From: Dryococelus australis
Taxonomy: Eukaryota; Arthropoda; Insecta; Phasmatodea; Phasmatidae
NCBI GenBank assembly: GCA_029891345.1
Contig: CM056993.1
Location: 225,875,924-225,939,923, forward strand
Reading direction: 5' to 3'
Length of the DNA stretch: 64,000 bases
Shown: positions 39,516 to 50,867 of the stretch, one piece after another
Layout: each line of letters begins with the position of its first letter
Numbering within the stretch: the stretch's first letter is position 1
Translations under genes and position numbers: made by a program
The notes under the pieces: model-generated
Database searches by the model: none
Told to the model about the DNA's origin: nothing
What the model saw: the letters and a program-made list of their open reading frames with translations, nothing else

Positions 39516-39946
39516 GTAAAACGCGCCCCCTTGGAAGACAAACTACAATGGCAGACTGAGTTGGAAAAAGATGTGAAACAATTGGGCTACGATGGAGACT
39601 GGAGAAGTGAGTGAATAATGAAAAGATTTGGGCGGCTCTTAACAGTGAGGTCTTGATAGCCAATGAGGGTTATTGAGGTGAGTATGGAGCAGCGCCGGAA
39701 TGAAAGGCAGGGGAAACGAGAGATCCCCGAAAAAAAAAACCGCAGACCAACGGCATCGTCCGACACGATTCCCACTTGCGAAAATCCCGGTGACCCGTCT
39801 TGGGATTGAACCCGGTTCGCCTTGGTGGGAGGCGAGTGGGCTAACTGCTCAGCCACCGCAGCCCCTAGACTGGAGAAGGGAAGCATCACGCCGGCCGAGA
39901 TGCAGGCAACTTGTAGAGGCAGCACGTAGTCTTCAGGGCCTGTGAT
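39515..39946 (+). pseudogene. LINE C-terminal end, split by a SINE
   Basis: RPLGRQTTMAD, then ELEKDVKQLGYDGDWR up to 39607. After the SINE comes REASRRPRCRQLVEAARSL and stop (39878-39946). This matches the usual C-terminal end of many insect LINEs, where an acidic helix is followed by DRxRWRxLVEAA. An AATAC/TAATAC-rich tail follows (39955-39990). Confidence 0.75.
39608..39866 (-). mobile_element. SINE (family 1) with 12-bp target duplication
   Basis: Flanked by AGACTGGAGAAG at 39596-39607 and 39867-39878. On the minus strand it begins GGGGCTGCGGTGGCTGAGC, a tRNA-like head with box A and a GGTTCAATCCC box B, and continues into a unique body (CATTCCGGCGCTGCTCCATA). Related copies are at 54129-54240 and 56325-56560. 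Transcribed by RNA polymerase III if at all; copied by LINE machinery. Confidence 0.9.
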
Positions 39947-39989
39947 CGCTATATTAAGTAAATACAAAATGTAATACAATACAACACAA

Positions 39990-41569
39990 CATTATTAAAT
40001 ATATTAATATAGCTTTTATTACAATAATGTAATATATTTTATATAATAATGTAATATATATTATATAGGGATATAATATTATTTATTATATAAATACACA
40101 ATATTATTATTTGTAACATAATATAATAAAATAATATTTTTATATACTATTATTACATATCATACTTTAATGTATAACATTAAAAAATGTTGAATGTTGA
40201 ATATAGTACATAATATATACTATGCTATGTATTATATTATATATGCTTTGCACCCATTTGTAACACTGCTGCGCGACATTGTATGCAAAAATATTTCCAG
40301 GCATTAATTTCTGTACATCAGTGTACTTCAACTAAACGTCATATCCATGCACTCGCTCAAATGTATGTGTTATTATTTTTCCGTATGTAGCCGATTTACT
40401 AACCAATTCGTCATGCAGAAACTTGTAAATAGTGAAGATTAAATCGTCTCTTCCAGAAATTAAGACCAAGATTTCGAGAAAATTTTGCGTATAGTTGATT
40501 CATGATAACTTCGGGCTTTTCTGAAGCCCTGCCAAATTTCTACTAATGGTTACTGGTTACGCATCCTTCTGTTACACGTAAACATAAAAACTGCCATGTG
40601 ACTTCCACTTTTATAACTGTTAAATGTGTTGGTTACTGTTCACAGCTGTTCAGAGAATTATGTCATATTGCAGAAACCATTTCCTGCGAATGTTCACTAT
40701 TTAGGCCTATAACAATATTTATGTTAGCTTTATAACTATTTGTTACACGTGATATAGGACATTACACATTATACACAATATTTTGCACGGTGGTGTTTGT
40801 TACAACTGTGGCGGAAACAACAGTTGTATTTAACATGTTGTTAGTAATATGTGTTTGGAATAAAAATTAAAACGAAGAGAGAACCTGTCCAACAAAACGA
40901 CTCAGTAAATTTAAGCACACAACTCGTGTCGCTTATTTATTGTACTACTTAGCATGGACTAACGTAAAATATGATGGTGAACATGCAAACACATAGGCCT
41001 ACCGTAACATTTATTCCGCTAATATTTACATGCATTGGTACTTACTGGTTTGTAGGTAAATTTTATTATTTATTTAAATTTTTGTGAGTGGGCTTAGTAT
41101 TTCGTTGGGATTGTGGCAAACATTTAAATCACAGAAATATAAGCTTGTTACACAACTGTGTTTCAAACACCTAGCGCGAAGGTACAATGTTGTGATAAAT
41201 AGACGTCAATATAAATAATTAACTTCGTCATAACATCAGTTCATGGTTAAAACGTATAAAAATTGCATATATTTGAAATCCACAGGCCTGCGTAACAATT
41301 ACAACACAGCCACAATAGACGGAAATGGCGGATACTCCCTTGCACACACAGTTATCACAACACTCGTCACAGTATATTAATTAACCCTGCCGTGTCGTGG
41401 AAACATATTTATCAAAAAATTGTAACTTTCCTAGGATGTTTCAAAAACACAAGTACGAACTTAAAGCTTCGTTCAGAAACACGCAGTGTCATCGACATGT
41501 CGCCACACCACTGCCAGTCGTAAATGCACTGGGTATAATCAGAGATCAGAGAAGGTACAGATAGAACAC
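39990..41569. other. AT-rich intergenic DNA
   Basis: 39990-40260 is almost pure A/T with TAATATAATA-type words. The rest is moderately AT-rich with no coding signal, TIR pair or tandem repeat recognised. Confidence 0.45.
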
Positions 41570-41886
41570 GATGTATACTTTTAGGCGAGGGGACTGAAGT
41601 CATACGATAGAAGGGGGAAGTAGACTTCCACCATATTGTGATGTGAAGAAAGTAGTTTTTTCTCATAAGAGATGTGTAGCGGTTGACGTAAAAGTGTTTC
41701 GTTATTTATTAAGGACATTCTTGTCGCTTGATAGCAGTATATATTTGATACAGAACATGTTATCAGTTTTCTTTCCTAATATCATGTGATGCCTAATTAT
41801 TTCTAGAATAGAAGTTTTTCACATGTGTGATGTGCTGTAGTGAAATGGACTTCAGTTTCAATTTTCGCCTGTAAAAGTGAAGAGAA
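41570..41886 (+). promoter_or_regulatory. Possible 5' region of the THAP gene or relic
   Basis: Lies just upstream of the THAP start codon. It contains a CCATATTGTGA motif (41630-41640) and lacks an upstream in-frame start near the ATG. No TATA box at an obvious place. Promoter activity is only an inference from position. Confidence 0.25.
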
Positions 41887-41981
41887 ATGTCATCCTGTGT
41901 AGTGTATAGGTGTGCCAACAGGAATGCAAGGAAGAGAGTAAAGCAAGTGTTCATTGATCGTGTTCACCTCACTTTCAACAG
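41887..41981 (+). CDS. THAP-domain first exon (partial)
   Basis: ATG SSCVVYRCANRNARKRV..., the opening C-x4-C of a THAP zinc finger, with the HLTFNR segment in the place of the usual VSFHRFP. The exon would end at CAACAG followed by GTATAT, a usable splice donor, so the second half of the THAP domain should be in a later exon. I did not find that exon with confidence. THAP domains bind DNA and are common in P-type transposases and in domesticated host proteins. The C-terminal transposase piece 0.8 kb downstream on the same strand suggests one P/THAP-type transposon relic. Confidence 0.5.
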
Positions 41982-42743
41982 GTATATAGTGGATGTATTT
42001 TATAGCTTTTGCTATTTATATTCATGTGTACTTCAGATTGTTTTTATTCCAGAAGCGTGCAGACTGAATTGTGAGGTTATGTCCTAGTAAGGAATGTGGA
42101 ACCACAGGCTTCTTACTTTTTACATTTTTACCCTGAGATTTACCTGATATTCACATTCCCCACTAATGTGTAGTTTAAGTTGTAGATTACATACAATAAT
42201 GTGCCCATGTGGAAATGAATACGAAATTTACACGGGAACTATCTGGCTGGTGGTATTATGATAGTGTGATACCTTTATGCGTGGAAGTGCTAAGGGCGAG
42301 CAGGCACCCACATCAGGGCCCTATATCATAAAACATGACAGGTGTGACATTAAGACAATTATGTGGAATGTGACAAATTTGTCAATATGTCATGACAATG
42401 TTATGTTCCATAAATAATACAGGTTTCACTTATTTGACAGGTAAAATAGTGTAAATTTTCAGCCTTAAAATGACTGTTTCATAAACGTGACAATGATATG
42501 TGAAACCGTAAGTTTCATTTATTACACACTAGGTAGCTCTCGAGTGCGCTTACGATAATCAATCGGGAAACAGACCATTTGTAATTGTTACATTCACAAG
42601 AAATTACAGAATTTGCACGTCATGTAATTATTCACATTTCTGGATTTGTTGTTCGTCGTCTGATCAAAGTTATAAAATGTGAAAATTATTTGAGCTCTCT
42701 GTCTGGAAATTCATAAAATTTGTTGGATTCATTAATTCATTAA

Positions 42744-43104
42744 ATGTACAGGGGTAGATTATTGTACCCGCCCCATAATGTAGTTGAGGTATGCAAAATA
42801 TGTGAGAAGGTGATTCGAACTGCACTTGCAGAAAGTGGTAGGAAATTTCTACTGAAGAAATTTATAGTTCCCAGACGTGTATTTTGTATTGGAACACTAC
42901 ATGGCTTTGAAAAGGCATCTTTTTGCTCACCTGGATGAACATTCAAACGATCAGGAACCTTTGAACAACTGTATTCATTTGATTCGTGCATTAGCTGAAA
43001 ATTATTTTCAGATTAGTGAATATTATATTTGTGAGAAATCAGTTGCCAGGTCAGAAAGCAAAAGGCAAGTATGGAACAAAATTATTATTTTTAAAGGATA
43101 CTAA
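42744..43104 (+). pseudogene. C-terminal part of a THAP/P-type transposase
   Basis: Preceded by an acceptor-like TTAAATGTACAG. Reads RGRLLYPPHNVVEVCKICEKV, then LFAHLDEHSND, LIRALAENYFQISEYY, and a VWNKIIIFKGY end with stop at 43102-43104. This is the pattern of the C-terminal region of THAP9-like/P-type transposases (GGL-xPS start, KLILFKG end). A frame change lies between about 42880 and 42920. The central catalytic RNase H-like part is not seen between here and the THAP exon, so the copy is internally deleted or its exons are lost. Confidence 0.6.
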
Positions 43105-45712
43105 CTGTAATACACTGGTATATAAATATATGTATATTCTTTTAAACAACAATCCCTTGGTTTTTCGTGTGAGTGAACAGCATTATAGTGTAATACAGTA
43201 GAACCCCTATTTTACTGTTTTCTAGGGTCAAAAGAAAAAATGGTGTAAATAAGGGGAATGTGTAAATACTATTGAGTGACTAGTTACTCAAAATTGTTTT
43301 TACAGAAATGTAATGAAAGATAAATTTGTTTTTTAGAATTGTTTCCCCATTTAAGTCATAATACTCATATGTTGCGAGTAAGCGATGATTTAATATCTGT
43401 GATGTTTTTCTTCTGTATGACTAGTGACATTTTTGTGTATACAGCTGTAACAATTTTATTTTAATGCACTTTTGAGTAGGTCTACTTGTATTTTTTTCAG
43501 TGTAACCTACATTTTATTTACACATTTTTTTGTACAGTTTATATCTGGTTATTACATAGCCATTGTAATTTCACTTATCTATATTTAATATTTTATTATA
43601 GTGAGTCTGTGGAATTGCTGTTTTTTTTTTTTACTTGATGGATTTTTCCTGCAATAGTTTTGAATTTGGTTTTATCACTGTTGTTGGTGAAATTACTTAA
43701 TGTAAATGTAAATTTAAGTGTGCTAGTGGCAAGATAGTACCGTACTTTTTGCTATTTTGACATTTTTGTATGCTTGTCAATCAAAAGTTGTTTAGATGAA
43801 ATCCTCCACAATAGAATTATTGTTTACAGTGTAGGCCCTACAATTTATCATTGATGCTATCACAGCTGTGTGTATTGTGTACTTTTAGAATATCTTTTAA
43901 TTCCTGTCGTACTTCTTATGGTGATGTATGTAAATAAAATGGTTGAATTTTTGTACTGTATCGAAGAAAAAATATACAATGAACACTATGCAAGTAGTTA
44001 TTTAGTACATTGCCTATTTTGTATTAAGTTACCTAGTTCATGTTTCCTTGTTATTTTGACCAGTGTAAATTCGAGATAAAGATTACATGCATTTTAAAAT
44101 ATTTCATAGATCTAGGGTCAACTTTTTATTGACATTGCAGCAAGCTGAGACAGTATTTTATAGTTCTTACAACTGTGGCATTTTGCAGTGCAATACTGAT
44201 AAAGTAACATTTACAATAATGTTATATATCTATAGACACACACACCCAACTACTTCCTTAAAAAAGTGTTGTGTCCACAGAAAAAATAGGTAAACTTGAG
44301 CTCCGAGAAATTGCGTTAGTAGACTACTTCCGTCAAAGACAATATGCAACAAGCTTATGATTAAGTCCTGCCTTTATCTGCTTATAGGTTAAGTAGATGT
44401 AGATAGTTTGCAAGGTGTGACATATACACGTCGTTATATACATATTTATAAATTTCAAATGAAAGAATTAAAAGGTTTGTGAGAATCTGGATATTTTATA
44501 GCCTCACTGTAAATAGTTCAGTGAGGGCACAAATCTGAGCATGAACCAGTATTTTATTTTGTTGTTAATATTTTGACTGGAATAATCACAACTTCAAGGA
44601 AGGAAAAGGTGTGACATAAAATTGGGGAATTCCTTAGCCTATTTTGTTGAATGAAATATCTTATGAGACTGTCTTAAAATACAGTATTCTGTAGCCTTGT
44701 TATCTAATAGGCTTTCAGCATTTCTATGCACAGTGTAAATAGTAGTGAATTGGCACATCTTTATTGAAGTGATAAATGCTTGATTTTAGGCTATATACTG
44801 CCCACAATTTACATCAACGACTCTACCCTCTTAATTTAAATGCCTTTAGACCAAGTTAAATGGTAAATACTGCTTGTTTTCACAAGTACTTGGGGTTAAA
44901 CCTGCCAACTTCTATTGATTCAACTGATGACATTTTGGAATGCATATTGATGAATGAGGTCAAGCCTAACCACTTGGCTATATTTAAGTAATGATTTACA
45001 CAAGACTTGTAATATAAAATCCAATCAAACACTTTACTGTATAATAATAAAACTTATGTTCCTCTAGCATTTTTCTTTATTTAGTGTGATTTTTGTCCTT
45101 TAGGTTCCCAGCTGGTGGTAATGACAATTACAGGCGGAAAGGTTTGTCTCTAACAGTAACATATGAATATTAAACCACTTTCACACATACTTAAAATTTA
45201 GAATCAATAATGATTTCTTTTCAGCTTGTCAAAATGAAACATTTGGTCACCACCTTCAATTGAGTAGTTTTGACCTCCTACAACAGGCAATAAGGTGTAA
45301 ATCAAATTCTATGCTTTCATATCTAGTTTTTCTTTCACAATCACCACCCGGGATTCAATTACAGCTTTCGGGTTGACGCATGGGTCTGCAGTGTCTCGAG
45401 TAAATGGTGTTACGTGTATCTTGTGCCATGCCATGTCTTAAATAGTAACCTACTAAAGGTACTACTTAATAAGTAGGCCCTAAAGATTTCAGTGGACTTT
45501 CAAACATGATAGATATGCCTACATATTGCACATAGCATTTACTGCAGAATTACCACAAGCACCTGTTGGGTTGCAGTATTTCAACCAAAGGTTAAAAAGT
45601 GAAGTTAGGCCTAGATTGAACAAGATTTGATTTACACATAATGCAATTTTGAAATCAAATATATTTTAAAAATAAATAAAAAGCAAGACAAATCGATTCT
45701 AAGTTCTGTAAA
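43105..45712. other. AT-rich DNA downstream of the THAP relic
   Basis: No recognised gene. A short hairpin (CCCCTATTTTAC at 43206 against GTAAATAAGGGG at 43246) might be the end of a decayed MITE. Frames at 43870-44293 have no domain. Confidence 0.4.
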
Positions 45713-45960
45713 CAGGGATTTCTTTGCACCTGCAGGGGTAACCTTACACAGCTCAGAATGTTTAGTTTTTGTAATTTAGAAAGTGCACATCGAACTGTTT
45801 TAACCATTTGGAAAGGCAACAGTGATCTGCAGCTGAATTTTTTTTAACTTTAAATTTTATCTGTACAGGTCAAATGTGATATTCCTTCAACGAAAAGGCA
45901 CCAAAACAAATAATTTTAATGATGCAAAGTTATCTGCTTTGCAGGTGCAAAGAAACCCTG
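45713..45960. mobile_element. MITE with 22-bp TIRs
   Basis: 248 bp. The ends CAGGGATTTCTTTGCACCTG and, inverted, CAGGGTTTCTTTGCACCTGC match with one base gap. The interior is non-coding with A/T runs. A CAGGG end is frequent in hAT-type and some other MITEs. No clear target duplication was seen, so the superfamily is open. Confidence 0.75.
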
Positions 45961-47021
45961 GTTTATAGTAATGTTAAAAAATATTTTACAGTCGACTGAA
46001 AATCCTGACAATACAAATTTAGAAGATGCTAAAGTATACTGCGAAATGTCTGAATATGCATGTCATCGTAGTTTGGTGTTACAAATGACAGGTAAGGATA
46101 CAGATCTTTTAGACTAATAATTGAAAATAAAGTATATAGGAGTGATATATATATATATTTATATATAATGGAATCTCGGACATTTTAATGGAAAAATGCA
46201 GTTGCAACAAAATTGCCACTTTTGTTAATTTGTCCTTATCATTCCACAAAACCACCAAAATACTCTAAAGCTGAAGGGAACAAGCCGTATGCAATGAGGT
46301 GGCCACCTCTCTTAATTATGTGTTTTGCTTATATTGTTAACATGACATTTTACGAATTTTTAAACTGGTATACAATAATACTTTTTATTTTAAATTCGTT
46401 TTCAAGTGTGAGTATCTCTAGTAGTAGGTCTTTGGGATTAACCAATTCTTATTGTATATACACATAATTTTCAATAAGGAATGTATTGCCGATATGTTTT
46501 GGGGCAAGTTACTGAATTAGGTACTAGTATAATAATAGCGGTGATATTAAAGTCATCGAATTTGCTAAAAGCTATTCAATACATAATTTACGTTTGTCAA
46601 CAGAGAAAAATTTGATTGCATTAAAAAACAAACGTCGCCATATTGTGACCTGAATAAACAATATCCGCTTGGCCTCGCTCCGGCCTGCTAATGTTCCATC
46701 TGTAACTTCTCTAGTCTCTGGGTACAATCGCCCACCGCCGCCGTATCTGGAACGTTGACCAAAATCTAGATTCTCATTTCCACACCACGTCTGCCAACCT
46801 GCTGGATTGGAAGTGTCGCGCAACGAGCTGTGTGTCGCCTTCGCATCTAAAATATGTCGTTGCATCTAAATAGCATGTAATAGGTATTTAAACAATAAAA
46901 TCTCGTTTCGGTTGTAAATTACAATCTCAAATATCATTATTGTTGCTGTAATTAGTATGAAATGTGCTGAAATTAGAAATAACCAAATGTATACCTTTCC
47001 TAAACAGGTGGTACGATCTTC

Positions 47022-47025
<4 letters not shown>
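45961..47025. other. No gene recognised
   Basis: An open stretch at 45990-46075 followed by ACAG/GTAAGG looks like a possible exon with splice donor. It has no known motif and no partner exon. A GC-richer patch at 46640-46860 (97-codon minus frame) is not recognised either. Confidence 0.3.
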
Positions 47026-47107
<82 letters not shown>

Positions 47108-47115
47108 AGAGAGAC
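47026..47115 (+). repeat. (GA)n microsatellite
   Basis: About 90 bases of GA with one GGA interruption. It produces the serine/leucine and glutamate/arginine frames seen on both strands. Confidence 0.95.
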
Positions 47116-48942
47116 ACTCTCTGCTTCGCTTATTTAACCTTTATTCCGGACGGAAAAAAACACCAGCCTACACACGGGAATTTGCGCGGATATTTTTAAC
47201 TGCAGCAATGAAATGTATTTCCATTAGTGCTATCTAACAATACAAATATATTAATTGGCAACGTTTAACTTACAAATAGTATACATAAAAACGAGGTTAA
47301 AAAATATTGTAACTGTGACATATTTCTTACCGGCCATTGCCAACACGTCGCTGCTCTCGCTGTTGATAATTCATATTTAATACGAAATAAATATTACATG
47401 TTATAGAAGATACTAAGGTAAGGTTTCATTTATTCAATAATACAGTACTCTTAAGTTAATCACAGTGTTAAATATTTGTGGAATATAAGTTATTGGAAAA
47501 TAGGTTGACATAATACGCCTAGGGTAATTTTTCAAATGTTCGATTCCAAAAGGCCGAAGAAAGCGTGAATGGACTATACATATTCTGTTCATGATAAAGC
47601 GAGCACTTCTGATGCCCTAGTTACTTTTTTCTTTCAGTAATTTTTTTTGTCCTTTAACCATCATTTATAATAAATATTGCCATGTAAATAATAAACACAT
47701 TATGCATGTTTCACCGAACTCAGAAGTTAACGTCTAAGGCTAAAATAAAGTATATTTATTGATTATTATTACAAATAAGAGAACTTTCAAAAGTGCTCAC
47801 TTTACCGTGAATTGCCTATAAGCAGTGCTACGCAGCATAGATTATGTTAACAGAATTTTTTATCATAGCAACCTTTCCGATAATAAATAATATTTATACG
47901 TTTTTAATAACTAACGAAATTATTTGAAACAGTTACCTCAAAAATATTTGAGTGTCATGTTATACTTATGCAACCAGTTTCCTAACGCAAACCAAATTTT
48001 TGTGCTGGCACCAATTAATAAGAAATTTAATTAATTTAATAACTATGCATGATCTATTTAGTAAGACAGTGTCTTCTGAAAATTTAATCATTGTTTAAAG
48101 AATTATTTGAATGATAACTGGCAATGTTGTTATTAACTGATAACAATAAAATAAATAAACAGGAATTTAAGCTTATATTCGGATCACACGAAACTTACCA
48201 AGTTAGTGGCTTCTTGAAATATCATATCGATGGCACATTAAAGAATTACAGCAGGGACACATGCGTCAAACCGCCATTGCATGGACTCCCAAAAGCGTTT
48301 ATGTATTCCAGGAGGATTTTTGATCGTTTTAATAGCCCATTATCTAAATCTACCCTCGCCCGACTGATGCACACGTGAAACTCGTAGCTTCCAGCTCGAT
48401 GCCACATCGGACAGTACACTGCTGCGTCCAGTTAAACGGTTGGTTCGATACGTCTAGTGATGGCATTCCACACAAACATGATCCAGCCAGTAGACCACAC
48501 AATGTACGTTGTGTAATGGGAGCTGTAGTAAATTAAATAAACGTTTCTGAACATACGTTCATATAATATTTTAGCGTACCTCTAGACGTGAGAATCGTTA
48601 CACCAATTTATTGACATTTATTTTTACAACAACTTGTATATGCGTACACTGTCGGACAATGACATACTATTGAAGAGTGCCAAATGGCATAGCACAGATC
48701 CATGTGTAATTGTCCTGTTGCTCTGTTTTTTTAATCACGTATATTAGTAATGTATATCACTTCCTCTGTAAGGAGTTTCAGTACTATCCGAGGCATCCTT
48801 CTGTGTGTACCATTTATATTGCTAGTTCCGTACCGGGACTCCAAATGAAAAAGAAATGTGTTTCATTCAAAGTTTGTATAGCTGGAAGGGGACATCATGC
48901 TGCTGCAGAGTCAGCCTAATGGCTTTATTTATTAGTGAGGTA
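47116..48942. other. AT-rich DNA, no gene recognised
   Basis: The 84-codon frame at 48124-48378 and the 69-codon frame at 48710-48919 have no known motif. No TIR or tandem repeat found. Confidence 0.4.
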
Positions 48943-49145
48943 CGAGTACTAACGACACTTATTTAAATGTCATCATGTACCTGATGGTCAAAAGTTCAAT
49001 AAAGCTCAAGATCTATCTGAATATGTAGCACAGTGTACATTACATTGTACTTTCATTACATAAACATTAAATACGACACAGGAAGTGGGATCTCTACTGT
49101 TCATTAGTAGTACTATCCATATTAGTAATACGACGGAAAGAACAT

Positions 49146-50200
49146 TTACATTAGATGTTCAAAGTGATGACCATTGGCAGTGATACACAAGTTCAGTCGA
49201 TGGATGAATGATAACACTGATTCCTCCAGTCTTGCCTGCTGAAGAGCATTACAAGCACACACAATACATTCCAGCATGGTCTCTGGTGCTGTTGTAATAT
49301 CTAGATAGACAGCGCCTTTGAAGTAACCCCAAAGAAAATTGTCCAGGGTGTTAATGTCAGGAATGGGGCAAGCCACTGAACTGGTCCGCCATGACTACCA
49401 GGGTATTTTCGGTCCAGAACTCGACGTCCATACAAGGCTTTATGTGCTGGGCAACATTCATGCTGGTACTACATTATCATTCTCTTACTTAGAATTATCT
49501 CCTGCAGAAGATCAGGAAGGTGGCATACACCCTGGCGTTTCGATTACCGTTCACGAAACAAGGCCCTATAAACATATTGCCAACCATCCCACACCAGACG
49601 TTAATTCTCCATTGACGTTGATGGTCCACCTGTCAAAGTCATTGTGGGTTTCTCGCGCTCACTTTTCCTAAGTTGAAGAACGCGACGATTCGTCGCTAAA
49701 AAAAAAAATCTGATGAAAACTTCAGGTAGACGATTATTTGATGCTGTGCTCCTTGATAGAACTCTACACAATTCTGGAAATCATTTCCGAGCACGTCATG
49801 GTGTACGTGTACATGATAGGGATGGAATATACGACTCTTAAGAATGCGTGCGCACTGGTTTTTGGAATGCCAATTTCGGCTTCAAGTTGGCGTGTGCTGG
49901 CTTGTGGAACTGATACTACAGCTGTGAGAACAGCAACCTCAGCAGCTTCGTCTGTGCGAGTTCTAAGACGATTCCGTTGCTGTAAGTTCAAACTGCCCGT
50001 TTCACACAGCTTCATAATGAGACAGGAAAGCGACCGCCTGAACTGTGGGGTCTTGTCAGGGTTATTGCTCTCTGTAGAATTGCTCCGCCTGACTAGCATT
50101 AGGCCGACCTCCAACAGAATGAACAACTGAGTAAGCCGCAAGCTACTGATAATGGTAATAACATAACTTAAACGTACTACTCTGTACTGTAAGATAATAC
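49146..50200 (-). pseudogene. Mariner/Tc1-type transposase relic (minus strand)
   Basis: N-terminal part at 49990-49850: CETGSLNLQQRNRLRTRTDEA and VPQASTRQLEAEIGIPKTS, a helix-turn-helix typical of insect mariner-like proteins. C-terminal part at 49376-49146: IPDINTLDNFLWGYFKGAVYLD and NGHHFEHLM with stop. The central catalytic part (about 49400-49800) is decayed with stops and frame changes. Same broad family as the transposase at 34309-35361 (both end F-x-HLx) but clearly a different lineage. Confidence 0.75.
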
Positions 50201-50258
50201 GAACACATAATCTTCTAACTTACTTTCTGTATAGATGAGAAGCGTTTTTACCGTTTCG

Positions 50259-50438
50259 CCGACCTCCCGTGGCGCAGTCGGTTCTGGGGTTCGGGAGGCT
50301 CTAGGTTCGAATCCCGGGTAAGTCATGGGTGCTAATTTAAGTTAGGTTATAAGTTAGCCTGTAAGATGTCCCCTGCTAAGTTTTCCAGCATATAACCGGG
50401 GGACGTTCAAAAGCCGTATACAATACAATACATTGTTA
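50259..50438 (+). mobile_element. SINE (family 2), tRNA-derived
   Basis: Flanked by ACCGTTTCG (50250-50258) and ACCGTCTCG (50439-50447). The head CTCCCGTGGCGCAGTCGG carries box A, and GGTTCGAATCCC is box B. The body has TGTCCCCTGCTAAG and a short tail of TACAATACAATACA. It differs from SINE family 1. Confidence 0.85.
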
Positions 50439-50867
50439 ACCGTCTCGTTGTTGGAGTACATTTCTGTTACGACACTCTCACCTTGCAGTGTACTGTATTC
50501 GACTGTACACGGAAGACTGATTGAGTAGTCGTCACGTCACGTGTATTCCTTTGTTTCCTCTAAGCTGAGAATCTGTGGAATGGGGCTCTGAACTCTTCGT
50601 ACCTGCACTGTTTACATCACCTCTACATCAAATGCAGAGCGTCAACGCCATACGGTGCTGTAACATGAAGCGCAATCGTGCCACAAGACATCACATAGCG
50701 GGTTTTCATGAACCATTGTGAGTCCCAGTGTTGTTGCGGTTTACATATAACTATCTGTTTATTAGACTCGTACATTGTGATTCATTTTTGAATAGGTGTT
50801 GACGAGCTTCATTGAACGTTTAACAAATAGATACATGGTGCCGTTTAAATATTTATGTTAGTACTCG

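Larger units (their letters stand above)
32820..39960 (+). mobile_element. LINE copy cut by three later insertions
   Basis: One non-LTR retrotransposon is visible in four pieces that continue each other: 32820-33250, 36316-37282, 39515-39607 and 39879-39946, then an AATAC-rich tail. Between the pieces lie a mariner-like element, a second DDE element and a SINE. Pieces two to four join without overlap in the expected LINE order (RT, C-terminal part, stop, tail). The clade looks RTE-like or a neighbour by its GSETW and DVKQLGYDGDW-type words, not certain. Decayed and not active. Confidence 0.7.
48943..50867 (-). mobile_element. Mariner-like transposon with TA duplication
   Basis: TA at 48941-48942 and 50868-50869. 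The TIRs start CGAGTACTAAC and extend, with gaps, for about 100 bases on each side (shared words include ATTTAAA, TTCAAT-AAGCTC and a CACA-TGTAC end). 1,925 bp including a 180-bp SINE at 50259-50438, so about 1.75 kb originally. The transposase relic is on the minus strand. Confidence 0.85.

Noticed and set aside
42315-42520. GGGCCCTATATCATAAA as a PIF-Harbinger-like terminus
   Set aside because: No matching inverted end or 3-bp duplication was found nearby.
41628-46645. CCATATTGTGA words at 41630 and 46635 as ends of one element
   Set aside because: They are in direct, not inverted, orientation and too short; likely chance.
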